Part shown: in pieces, positions 36,687-44,902 of the stretch
Layout of the letters: each line of letters opens with the position of its first letter
Numbering within the stretch: the stretch's first letter is position 1
Source of the DNA: Rhodanobacter sp. C03
GTDB taxonomy: Bacteria > Pseudomonadota > Gammaproteobacteria > Xanthomonadales > Rhodanobacteraceae
Assembly: GCF_002001175.1 (NCBI RefSeq)
Contig: NZ_MUNT01000010.1
Coordinates: 124,001 to 188,000, forward strand
Length of the DNA: 64,000 bases
Direction: 5' to 3'
Translations under genes and position numbers: made by a program
The notes under the pieces: generated by a model
What the model was told of the DNA's origin: nothing
Database searches by the model: none
What the model saw: the letters and a program-made list of their open reading frames with translations, nothing else

Positions 36687-36959
36687 TCAGGCGGTCTTGG
36701 CGGCAGCCTTGCCGTCCGGCAGCGTCACCGAGAGTTCCAGGATCTCGTGACCACTGTCGCGTTCGAAATTGATGTTGATCGCATCGAGATCGACGTGGAT
36801 GTATTTCTTGATCACTTCGAGCAGCTCATTACGCATCATCGGCAGGTAGTCCGGCGCACCGCGGGTGGAGCGTTCCTGCGCCACGATGATGCGCAGGCGT
36901 TCCCGGGCCACGTTGGCGGTCGCTTCCGGCTTGCGTTTCAGGAAATCAAGAATACCCAT
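36687..36959 (-). CDS. minE: Cell division topological specificity factor MinE
   Basis: The 90-residue protein has the N-terminal membrane-targeting helix MGILDFLKRK, the MinD-binding segment ARERLRIIVAQERS and the C-terminal dimerisation domain with EVIKKYIHVDLDAININFER. MinE drives MinD release from the membrane and the pole-to-pole oscillation that keeps division at midcell. It starts 5 bases after minD in the order minC-minD-minE. The frame continues open upstream but that part is antisense-free shadow inside minD. Confidence 0.96.
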   Translation of the reverse strand: MGILDFLKRKPEATANVARERLRIIVAQERSTRGAPDYLPMMRNELLEVIKKYIHVDLDAININFERDSGHEILELSVTLPDGKAAAKTA

Positions 36960-36964
36960 CGTGA

Positions 36965-37780
36965 TCAACCTCCGAACACGCGCTGGAGAAAGCCCTTCTT
37001 GGGCACGTCGATAAAGCGCAACGGGCGCTCTTCGCCGAGGATGCGGGCCACGGTGTCGCTGTAGGCCTGACCGGCATGTGAATTGGCATCGACGATCACC
37101 GGGATGCCGTTGTTGGAGGCGGTCAGCACGTTTTCCGATTCGGGGATCACGCCGACCACCTCGATGCCGAGGATTTCCTCGACGTCCTTGACGCTGAGCA
37201 TTTCGCCGATGGCGACACGGGCTGGGTTGTAGCGGGTCAGCAGCAGGTGCTGGGTGACCGGGCCTTCGCCGCGCTCGGCACGCCGCGTCTTGCTGGCGAG
37301 CAGGCCGAGGATGCGATCGGAATCGCGCACCGAGGACACTTCCGGATTGACCACCACGACCGCGTGGTCGGCGAAATACATCGCCAGGTGGGCACCTTTC
37401 TCGATGCCGGCCGGCGAATCGCACACGACGTAATCGAAACCGTCCTCGGATAGCCCGTCGAGCACTTTCTCGACGCCTTCCTGGGTCAGTGCGTCCTTGT
37501 CGCGGGTCTGGCTGGCGGCCAGCACGTACAGGTTGTCGTGGCGCTTGTCCTTGATCAGCGACTGTTTCAGCGTGGCTTCGCCGTGCACGACATTGACGAA
37601 GTCGTACACCACGCGGCGCTCGCAGCCCATGATCAGATCGAGATTGCGCAGGCCGACATCGAAATCGATCACGGCGACTTTCTTGCCGGCCATCGCCAGG
37701 CCGGTGGCGAGCGAGGCGCTGGTCGTCGTCTTGCCGACGCCGCCCTTGCCTGAAGTGACAACGATAATCTCAGCAGTCAA
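36965..37780 (-). CDS. minD: Septum site-determining ATPase MinD
   Basis: MinD is the membrane ATPase that recruits MinC and oscillates with MinE. The 271-residue protein has the deviant Walker A GKGGVGKTT at residues 10-18, the CDSPAGIEKGA segment and a C-terminal amphipathic membrane helix (KKGFLQRVFGG). The start codon is TTG with GGAG 8 bases upstream; no in-frame ATG exists upstream, and the TTG gives exactly the E. coli N-terminal length. It lies 37 bases after minC. Confidence 0.97.
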   Translation of the reverse strand: MTAEIIVVTSGKGGVGKTTTSASLATGLAMAGKKVAVIDFDVGLRNLDLIMGCERRVVYDFVNVVHGEATLKQSLIKDKRHDNLYVLAASQTRDKDALTQEGVEKVLDGLSEDGFDYVVCDSPAGIEKGAHLAMYFADHAVVVVNPEVSSVRDSDRILGLLASKTRRAERGEGPVTQHLLLTRYNPARVAIGEMLSVKDVEEILGIEVVGVIPESENVLTASNNGIPVIVDANSHAGQAYSDTVARILGEERPLRFIDVPKKGFLQRVFGG

Positions 37781-37817
37781 TGGCCCATCTCCGCATGATT
37801 GTTCTTGTTGTAGGTGA

Positions 37818-38591
37818 TCACAGCTTGGCGATCAGCAGTTTTTCGCCTTCGAGCCAGCATTGCACGGACTGGCCTTCGAGGTCGTCAGGAATTTGTTCGA
37901 ACACGCGATAATGACCGGCGATCGCCACCAGTTCGGCGCGGAAGTCGGAGACGAAGATGCGCGCCTTCTCGTCGCCCTGCGCGCCGGCCATGGCACGACC
38001 ACGCAGGCTGCCGTAGATATGGATGTTGCCGTCGGCAATCACCTCGGCACCGTTGGCGATCGCGCCGGTGACGATCAGGTCGCGCTCGCGCGCATAGACC
38101 TGCTGCCCCGAGCGCACCGAGCTGGCGTGGTGCTGGGCGCCCTGCAAGCTGCCGGGTGCCGGCGCGGACAGGATCGGCTCGCGTTGCACCGCTGGAGCGG
38201 CCGGTTCGGCTTGTCTGGCTGGTTCGTCGGCGACCGGGTTGCCGCCGACCGGTTCATAGGCAGCGCGGAATTTCGCGATCAGCGGCAGCCCCATCCGTTT
38301 GGCCAGCGCCTCGGTTTCGCTGGTGCCATAGGCCAGGCCCACCGGCAGCATGCCGGCGCTGCGCACGGCTTCGAGCAACGCGTCGACGGCGCCGTCATCG
38401 GGCAGGTCGAGCAGATGGCTCAGGTCCAGCACCACCGCAGCACGGGAAAACATCTGCGGCGCGGCGCGCACACGGCGTTCCAGTTCGTCGCACAGCGCAG
38501 CGGCATCAACCCGGCGTACACGCACGCAGGCAATACCAACCTGACCGAAGCGCAGGTCACAGGCGTCGGTTGTATCCATCTTTGCATTCAT
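37818..38591 (-). CDS. minC: Septum site-determining protein MinC
   Basis: MinC blocks FtsZ polymerisation away from midcell. The 257-residue protein has an N-terminal FtsZ-binding domain, a Pro/Ala-rich linker and the C-terminal beta-helix (YARERDLIVTGAIANGAEVIADGNIHIYGSLRGRAMAG) that binds MinD. Its start overlaps the stop of the upstream GNAT gene by four bases, so the GNAT gene is part of the min transcript. Confidence 0.95.
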   Translation of the reverse strand: MNAKMDTTDACDLRFGQVGIACVRVRRVDAAALCDELERRVRAAPQMFSRAAVVLDLSHLLDLPDDGAVDALLEAVRSAGMLPVGLAYGTSETEALAKRMGLPLIAKFRAAYEPVGGNPVADEPARQAEPAAPAVQREPILSAPAPGSLQGAQHHASSVRSGQQVYARERDLIVTGAIANGAEVIADGNIHIYGSLRGRAMAGAQGDEKARIFVSDFRAELVAIAGHYRVFEQIPDDLEGQSVQCWLEGEKLLIAKL

Positions 38592-39208
38592 GGGCGCCGC
38601 TCTCCGGCGAGGCGGCGCGGGGTGGAGTCATGCAGGTAAGGGTGTTCGCGTTCGGCCAGCCAGGGCACATCCGGCAGGCCGCCGTGTTCGAGCCAGGTAT
38701 CGCGGACATAGGCGTAGCTGGGCAGATCGCGGGCGAGCAAGCTGACCTGCGGGCCAGTTTCGCCCATGCGTTGCTGGCCGACTTCCTGGAAGCCATAGGT
38801 GCCGTGGAACAGCACCACCACGTCGTCGCGCGGCTCCAGGAACACTTCGCAGGTGAGCAGCGGCACACGCACTTCGGCGTAGCTGTGCACATCGCAATAA
38901 AAGACCCGACCCAGACCATGACGGCGGTAAGTGTTCGCAATCACGATGCGGTCGATGTAGAGGAATTGCGGGTAACGCCCGGCGAACCAGCGGTAGTTCG
39001 GGCTGGTGTATTCGCCGCCTTCACGTAGCGCGATCACAAAGCCGGCCAGGTGACCGTCGATTTCGGCAACGCGGAAATATTCAGCGTGCTCGTAGAAATA
39101 GCGCAACTGGGTAGCGTCAAGGGCGAGGATGGAGCGACCGGCAGCGTTGTTGAGCGCCAGTACGGCATCCAGGTCGTGCTCGCGCACGTCGCGGATGGCA
39201 AGGGCCAT
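38588..39208 (-). CDS. GNAT family N-acetyltransferase
   Basis: The 206-residue protein begins IRDVREHDLDAVLALNN and has the acetyl-CoA loop segment IDRIVIANTYRRHGLGRVFY (Q/RxxGxG/A-type) of GNAT enzymes. The substrate is unknown. It is first in an operon with minC-minD-minE, joined to minC by ATGA, which suggests coregulation but not necessarily a division role. Confidence 0.85.
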   Translation of the reverse strand: MALAIRDVREHDLDAVLALNNAAGRSILALDATQLRYFYEHAEYFRVAEIDGHLAGFVIALREGGEYTSPNYRWFAGRYPQFLYIDRIVIANTYRRHGLGRVFYCDVHSYAEVRVPLLTCEVFLEPRDDVVVLFHGTYGFQEVGQQRMGETGPQVSLLARDLPSYAYVRDTWLEHGGLPDVPWLAEREHPYLHDSTPRRLAGERRP

Positions 39209-39417
39209 TCGTTGCTCCGCAATGAAATGGATAGAGGAACCAAGGTCGACGGATCGGCCTCGCAGATAGGGCCATTATGGCATGCGGCCGTTGCCGACAC
39301 ATCTCGCAAGGACACATCAAGGGCACATGTAAAGGCTTTGTAAAGCGGCCGGCAGTCCGGTTGGCGCCATGGCCGTGCATGACTTCTCGCGCATTGCGCG
39401 AAAACTGCGCACCCTCA

Positions 39418-40653
39418 ATGATGCGCGGCATGCGCTGGCCATTCTTCAATCACATCCGACTGCTCCGCCTGACGGGTTTTTTCGCCTATCTGTGTTCAGG
39501 CACCCCATTGATCACCACCTGGGCGGTGGAACGCCTCGACCAGTTGCATCGACCAAACTTCGCGCTGCTGTTGTGGACCTTGTCCTACTTGCTATTCGGC
39601 GTGCTGTACCTGCTGCTGACCAGCAATCTCGGTTCCAAGCGTTATCTCGGCACCCGTCTGATTGGCTTGGCGCTGATGACGGCGTGTTCGTTGGCTGTGG
39701 GTTGGTACAGCCACAGCGGTCTCTCGGCGATCCTGATGGTGGTGTCGTCGGTCGTGCTGCCCTGGCTGGTGCCGTTCTGGCTCAGCGTGGCGTGGCTCGT
39801 GCTCTGGAATCTGGCCTTGGCCGCGGTATTTGCTACCTTTCCCGAACTGAACTACAGCATCCTGCTGGCGTTGATGCAGGCCAGCATTTATATGGGTTTC
39901 GCCGCGATGGGCTTCGTCGCCTCGCTGGTGGCCAGCCAGCAGGTCGAGGAGCGCGAGGTGCAACGTCGGCTGAATTCCGAACTGCGCGCGACCCGCGCAT
40001 TGCTGGCCGAATCCAGCCGGATCGCCGAGCGCATGCGCATTGCACGCGATCTGCACGATCTGATTGGTCATCACTTGACCGCGCTGAGCCTGAACCTGGA
40101 GGTGGCCAGCCATCTCACCAACGAGGCGGCCGGTGCGCATGTGCGCAAGGCGCAGAGCACCGCCAAACTGCTGCTGGCCGACGTGCGCGAAGTGGTCAGC
40201 GAGCTGCGCCAGGATGACGCAATCGATCTGACCCAAGCCTTGCGCAGCCTCACCGAGGGCGTCCCCGGGCTGAATGTGCACGTGATCATGCCGCCGCGTT
40301 TCAGTGTGGAGGATCCACGGCGCGCGCAAGTACTGCTGCGCTGCGCACAGGAGATCATCACCAATACCGCCAGGCATGCCGGCGCGCGCAATCTATGGCT
40401 GAATTTTGCCTATGCCGGAGAAAGCCTGCTGGGCCTGCATGCGCGCGACGATGGCCGTGGCGCCGAGCAGGTCGAGCCGGGCAATGGCCTGTCCGGCATG
40501 CGCGAACGGCTGGCCGAGTTCGGCGGCAGCCTGACGCTGGACACCGGCATGAGCCAGGGGTTTGCGCTGACGGTACGGTTGCCGCTGGGTGAGCACACGG
40601 CGCTGGCGCACGCGACGTCACGGTTTGAACCGCCGGCGTTGAATGTGTCGTAA
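39418..40653 (+). CDS. Sensor histidine kinase, NarL/DesK type
   Basis: The 411-residue protein has about six N-terminal membrane helices and almost no periplasmic domain, then a HisKA_3 dimerisation helix with phosphoacceptor His in RIARDLHDLIGHHL and a HATPase domain (QEIITNTARHAGARN, DDGRGAEQVEPGNGLSGMRERLAE). Such kinases sense membrane or intramembrane signals. Start choice among several Met codons (39379, 39418, 39421, 39430) is uncertain since none has a clear ribosome site. The partner regulator starts 91 bases downstream. Confidence 0.87.
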   Translation: MMRGMRWPFFNHIRLLRLTGFFAYLCSGTPLITTWAVERLDQLHRPNFALLLWTLSYLLFGVLYLLLTSNLGSKRYLGTRLIGLALMTACSLAVGWYSHSGLSAILMVVSSVVLPWLVPFWLSVAWLVLWNLALAAVFATFPELNYSILLALMQASIYMGFAAMGFVASLVASQQVEEREVQRRLNSELRATRALLAESSRIAERMRIARDLHDLIGHHLTALSLNLEVASHLTNEAAGAHVRKAQSTAKLLLADVREVVSELRQDDAIDLTQALRSLTEGVPGLNVHVIMPPRFSVEDPRRAQVLLRCAQEIITNTARHAGARNLWLNFAYAGESLLGLHARDDGRGAEQVEPGNGLSGMRERLAEFGGSLTLDTGMSQGFALTVRLPLGEHTALAHATSRFEPPALNVS

Positions 40654-40744
40654 TGTTGGTGGTTCGCACGGCGTGCCAGAATGCGCCTTTGCTGGTCGGC
40701 CGTTTTGCGGGCCAGCCTGAATCACGTTACTCCGAGGATGCGCG

Positions 40745-41386
40745 ATGATCTCCGTTTGTCTCGTCGACGACCAGAATCTGGTGCGCCAGGGCGTTCGTTC
40801 GCTGCTGGATCTGGCCGAAGACATCCGCGTGATCGCCGAATGCGCCGATGGCGCACAGGCGGTGCAGGACATTCCGCGGATCAAGCCCGATGTGGTGTTG
40901 CTGGACCTGCGCATGCCGAACATGAGCGGGCTGGAAGTGCTGCAGGCGCTGTCTGCGCGCAATGAACTGCCGCCGACGATCATCCTCACCACGTTCGACG
41001 ACGATCAGCTGGTCTTGCAGGGTCTCAAGGCCGGTGCGCGGGGCTATCTGCTGAAGGACGTCTCGCTGGAGCAGCTGGTGGAAGCCGTACGTACGGTTGC
41101 CGCTGGCGGCTCGCTGGTGGCGCCGATGGTCACCCAGCGCCTGATGGCGGGGGTGTCGCGGATGCAGAACCATTTCACCAGCCTCGAGCAGCCCGATCCG
41201 CTGACCGAGCGTGAAACCGAGATCCTGCGCCTGCTCTCCGGCGGTTACAGCAACAAGGAAATCGCCAACTCGTTGAAGGTGGCCGAAGGCACCGTGAAAA
41301 ACCACGTTTCCAACATCCTTTCCAAGCTGGGTGTGCGCGACCGTACCCGTGCCGTGCTGAAGGCGCTGGAGATGGGGATCGTCTGA
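40745..41386 (+). CDS. NarL/LuxR-family response regulator
   Basis: The 213-residue regulator has an N-terminal receiver domain (acidic pocket in CLVDDQ, phosphoacceptor Asp in DVVLLDLRMP, LKAGARGYLLKD around the conserved Lys) and a C-terminal LuxR-type HTH (LTERETEILRLLSGGYSNKEIA). It is the partner of the kinase upstream. GAGGA lies 7 bases before the start. Likely targets are the downstream membrane protein or ABC genes, by position only. Confidence 0.94.
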   Translation: MISVCLVDDQNLVRQGVRSLLDLAEDIRVIAECADGAQAVQDIPRIKPDVVLLDLRMPNMSGLEVLQALSARNELPPTIILTTFDDDQLVLQGLKAGARGYLLKDVSLEQLVEAVRTVAAGGSLVAPMVTQRLMAGVSRMQNHFTSLEQPDPLTERETEILRLLSGGYSNKEIANSLKVAEGTVKNHVSNILSKLGVRDRTRAVLKALEMGIV

Positions 41387-41660
41387 AGCAGGTTGGGCAG
41401 CAGCAAGCTTCGTTTTTGCTGCGTTGCGATGAAATCGGCAGCCGGCGCCGTTGACGCGCGCCATCTGCGGACCCCGTTTTTGGCCTTCCAGATGCGCCTG
41501 CAGCGGCGGATAGCGTTCCAGCCCGCGAGCAAGTAACATCCCTAGCTTCGGCGTTTGCCGACCCCCTGTCATCGCCTCGGAACGACTGTTCGGGCAGGCG
41601 CATATGGCGATTGGGGCGACATCTTTAGGTATGGCGTAGAGACGCTCGGAGAACTCTGGA

Positions 41661-43031
41661 ATGATGCGTGTCCTTGAATTTCTTGTTGCCCTGGTCATCG
41701 TCGCGGTGATCGGTGTCGTGGCGGCCGTGATCATGCCCGGCAGTGGCCATGTGGAACGCCAGCTGGTGATCGGCAAGGATATGCGCCAGGTCTATGACGT
41801 ACTCGACAACTTCCGTCGGCTGCCGGACTACTCCGTGCTGCGCAATTACGATCGCAATGTGCAGTTCAGCTTTTCCGGCAAGTCCTTCGGCCCGGGCGCC
41901 GAAGTCAGCTGGACCAGCACCGATGCCAAGGTGGGCAACGGTGGCCTGACCATCGCCAGCGCCACGCCGGATTTCGACAAGATCGACAGCAATACCAAGA
42001 ATGCCAGCATCGTCTGGAACCTGGACAACGACTGGCGCGGCCTGGACAAGCATTTCACGCTGGACCTGGAGCGTCAGGGCAGCCGTGGTCAGCTGACCCA
42101 AGTCACCTGGTCGTATGACGTGGCCTATGGCTGGAATCTGGTCAACCGGTTCTCCAGCATGTACATCCATGGCGACCCCGACTCGTTCGTCCAGTTCAGC
42201 CTGAACAACCTGCAGAACGTGCTGGCCGGCGTGGCCAACGTCGACTACAGCCAGTTGATTCCGTATATCGCGCAGACTCAGCCGACGCCGATGCTGCTGG
42301 TGTCCGTCTCGACCCAGCGCAAGGACGGCCAGGACGCCGTCGAGGACGAGGTCACCAAGGCCACGGCCGAGCTGCAGGCGGCAGCCAAGAAACTGGGCGT
42401 GAACGTGACCGGCACAGCGGTTCTGTTCATCACCAACTACGGTGACCAGACCTTCGGCTTCGACGTGGGCTTGCCGATCGACTCCAGCACGCTGACCGTC
42501 AACGGCCAGAGCGTGCAGCTGACCGCGGCGACCGCGCCGGCGCTGGACGCATCCGGCGCTCCGGCCGATGCCAGCAGCGCGGCCGGTGCCGCCAGCAGCG
42601 CGCCGCTCGCGGCAGGCAGCCGCGATCGTTTCGGCCGCCTGGTGGTGGACAACGATGTGCGTGGCACGCTGGCGTTCGGCGGTGCGGTGCTGAAGGGCGT
42701 GTGGAACGGTACGTTCGCCGGTGTGCCACAGACCCGCGAGATGCTCAAGGCCTATGCGCAGACCCACGGCTACACCTTCGACGAGGTGGTCAGCCCGGTC
42801 TATGACATCGTGGTCACGCCGGCGCAGAAGGACGCCAGCGGTAGCATCACCCGCTATGCCAAGTACAACGTGCTCCTGCCGATCACCAGCGCGCCGGCGC
42901 AGACGCCGGAGCAGGAGGCGGGTATCCAGCCGCCGTCGCCGGACACCGATGCACCAGCCAGCCCCAGCACGGCACCGGCTCCCGCCAGCACGGCGGCAGC
43001 ACCGGCCGCGGCCGCCAGCGCCGCCCACTAA
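41661..43031 (+). CDS. Membrane-anchored SRPBCC/polyketide-cyclase-like protein with GyrI-like C-terminal part
   Basis: The 456-residue protein starts with one membrane helix (FLVALVIVAVIGVVAAVIM), followed by an SRPBCC-type domain (ERQLVIGKDMRQVYDVLDNFRRLPDYS) that usually binds a hydrophobic ligand. A second region after about residue 215 resembles the GyrI/AraC effector-binding fold (VYDIVVTPAQKDASG near its end). The C-terminus is a low-complexity Pro/Ala/Ser tail. The topology puts the domains in the periplasm. No enzyme activity can be predicted. A terminator follows. Confidence 0.75.
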   Translation: MMRVLEFLVALVIVAVIGVVAAVIMPGSGHVERQLVIGKDMRQVYDVLDNFRRLPDYSVLRNYDRNVQFSFSGKSFGPGAEVSWTSTDAKVGNGGLTIASATPDFDKIDSNTKNASIVWNLDNDWRGLDKHFTLDLERQGSRGQLTQVTWSYDVAYGWNLVNRFSSMYIHGDPDSFVQFSLNNLQNVLAGVANVDYSQLIPYIAQTQPTPMLLVSVSTQRKDGQDAVEDEVTKATAELQAAAKKLGVNVTGTAVLFITNYGDQTFGFDVGLPIDSSTLTVNGQSVQLTAATAPALDASGAPADASSAAGAASSAPLAAGSRDRFGRLVVDNDVRGTLAFGGAVLKGVWNGTFAGVPQTREMLKAYAQTHGYTFDEVVSPVYDIVVTPAQKDASGSITRYAKYNVLLPITSAPAQTPEQEAGIQPPSPDTDAPASPSTAPAPASTAAAPAAAASAAH

Positions 43032-43054
43032 GCTGAAGCCTGGTGGCAACATCG

Positions 43055-43087
43055 AAAGGCCCTTCCATCAAGGAAGGGCCTTTTCTT
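43055..43087 (+). terminator. Terminator after SRPBCC gene
   Basis: The 12-bp stem AAAGGCCCTTCC / GGAAGGGCCTTT with loop ATCAA is followed by a T-rich tract. It lies 23 bases after the stop and isolates the ABC operon. Confidence 0.9.
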
Positions 43088-43211
43088 TGTCGGCAGCGGC
43101 CACAGCCGAACTTCCAGGATGTCTTGCGGTACATTGCCGGACGCCCCGTGCCATCGCCGGCCGGATCTGCCGGCGCTCGATGATGCGTTTCGCCACAGCT
43201 CTCCACTGGAC

Positions 43212-44168
43212 ATGATCGAAACCGACCAGCTCACCCGATGCTATGGCAACCTGACCGCGGTGGATGCGCTGAGCATGCGCGTCGAGCCTGGCCAGGTGCT
43301 TGGCCTGCTGGGCCCCAACGGCGCCGGTAAATCCACCGCGATGCGCATGATCGCCGGGTTCCTGGTGCCCACCTCGGGCACGGCGCGGGTCTGCGGTTAC
43401 GACGTCATGCGCGAACCGCTGCTGGCGAAGCGTGCGCTGGGCTATCTGCCGGAAGGTGCGCCGAGCTACGGCGAGCTGACCGTGCGCGAATTCCTGCAGT
43501 TCATCGTGCGCATGCGCGGGCTCAAGCCGGATGTCGGCTACCGGCGCTTCGACGAGGTGGTGCACCGGCTGCAGCTGGAGGAAGTACTGGGACTGTGCAT
43601 CGACACCTTGTCGAAAGGTCTGCGCCGGCGCGTCGGGCTGGCCCAGGCGATCCTGCACGATCCGCCGGTGCTGATGCTGGACGAGCCCACCGACGGTCTC
43701 GATCCGAACCAGAAGCACGCGGTGCGCCAGTTGATCGACATGATGGCGCGCGAGCGCACGATCCTGATTTCCACCCATCTGCTGGAAGAAGTGCATGCGC
43801 TATGCAACCGGGTGGTGATCATCGCCCGCGGCAAGCTGCAGGCCGACGCCACTCCGGCTGAGCTGGAGCAGCGTTCGCGCTACCACGGCGCGGTGTCGTT
43901 CAGTGCGCCGGGCAGTGGCATGTCGCAGGAAATGCTGGGTCGCCTGCCGCAGGTGGCGGCGATCGAGGTCGATCCGCTGGACGGCCGCATCACGGTGTTC
44001 CCGAAACCGGGCGAGCGCATCCTCGATGCGGTCGAGCAACTGCTGCGCCAACAGGGACTGGAGGTGTCGGAGATCCAGCTGGAGCGTGGCCGGCTCGACG
44101 AGGTATTCCGGCAGATCACCACCCATGCCGACGTCCAGCGCAGCATGGCCACAGGGGAAAGCGCATGA
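43212..44168 (+). CDS. ABC transporter ATP-binding protein, GldA-like
   Basis: The 318-residue ATPase has Walker A GPNGAGKST, signature LSKGLRRRVGLAQA (a deviant LSxG), Walker B VLMLDEPTDGLDP and the H-loop ISTHLLEEV. The C-terminal extension resembles GldA/NosF-type ATPases. ATG 43212 is the family start. The stop overlaps the permease start (ATGA). Together with the next two genes it forms a GldA-GldF-GldG-like set; here there is no gliding apparatus, so the cargo is unknown. Confidence 0.9.
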   Translation: MIETDQLTRCYGNLTAVDALSMRVEPGQVLGLLGPNGAGKSTAMRMIAGFLVPTSGTARVCGYDVMREPLLAKRALGYLPEGAPSYGELTVREFLQFIVRMRGLKPDVGYRRFDEVVHRLQLEEVLGLCIDTLSKGLRRRVGLAQAILHDPPVLMLDEPTDGLDPNQKHAVRQLIDMMARERTILISTHLLEEVHALCNRVVIIARGKLQADATPAELEQRSRYHGAVSFSAPGSGMSQEMLGRLPQVAAIEVDPLDGRITVFPKPGERILDAVEQLLRQQGLEVSEIQLERGRLDEVFRQITTHADVQRSMATGESA

Positions 44169-44899
44169 GTCCGCAGGGTGCGGTGATGCGGCGCGAATTG
44201 CGCAGCTATTTCGTGACCCCGGTGGCCTATGTGTTTCTGGTGATCTTTCTGGTGCTGGCCGGCATCCTCACGTTCTATGCGGGTGATTTCTACGAGCGCG
44301 GGCAGGCCGACCTGCAACCGTTCTTCGTGATGCATCCATGGCTGTACCTGATCCTGGTGCCGGCGCTCACCATGCGGATGTGGGCGGAGGAGACCAAGGG
44401 CGGCACGCTGGAGTTGCTGCTGACCCTGCCGGTGACGCTGTGGCAGGCGATGCTGGGCAAGTTCCTGGCGGCATGGCTGTTCATCGGGCTGGCGCTGGTG
44501 CTGACCTTTCCGATCTGGATTACCGTCAATTATCTGGGTTCACCGGACAACGGCGTGATCCTGGCTGGCTATCTCGGCAGCTGGTTGATGGCTGGCACCT
44601 TCATCGCGATCGGCGCCTGCCTGTCGGCGCTGACCCGCAGCCAGGTGGTGGCGTTCATCCTGACCGCGCTGGTGTGCGTGCTGCTGCTCCTGGCCGGGCA
44701 GCCGCAGGTGCTGGATTTCTTCTCCGGCGCGCTGCCGCGCAAGCTGATCAATGGCGTGGCACACCTGTCCATGCTGCGACATTTCGAGGCGATCTCGCGC
44801 GGCGTGCTGGACGTGCGCGATCTGCTGTATTTCCTGCTCAGCACGATCGGCTGGCTGCTCGCCGGCGTGCTGCTGCTCGACCTGAAACGGACGCGCTGA
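44165..44899 (+). CDS. ABC-2 type permease, GldF-like
   Basis: The 244-residue membrane protein has six helices in the ABC-2 pattern, with the RELRSYFVTPVAYVFLVIFL start and the MRMWAEETKGGTLELLLTLPV coupling segment typical of GldF/NosY-like permeases. It is translationally coupled to the ATPase gene and ends 3 bases before the GldG-like gene. Confidence 0.9.
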   Translation: MSPQGAVMRRELRSYFVTPVAYVFLVIFLVLAGILTFYAGDFYERGQADLQPFFVMHPWLYLILVPALTMRMWAEETKGGTLELLLTLPVTLWQAMLGKFLAAWLFIGLALVLTFPIWITVNYLGSPDNGVILAGYLGSWLMAGTFIAIGACLSALTRSQVVAFILTALVCVLLLLAGQPQVLDFFSGALPRKLINGVAHLSMLRHFEAISRGVLDVRDLLYFLLSTIGWLLAGVLLLDLKRTR

Positions 44900-44902
44900 C
44901 CC

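Noticed and set aside
36960..37424. Longer minE reading frame extending into minD
   Set aside because: The extension overlaps minD in another frame and is low-complexity; MinE starts at MGILDFLKRK.
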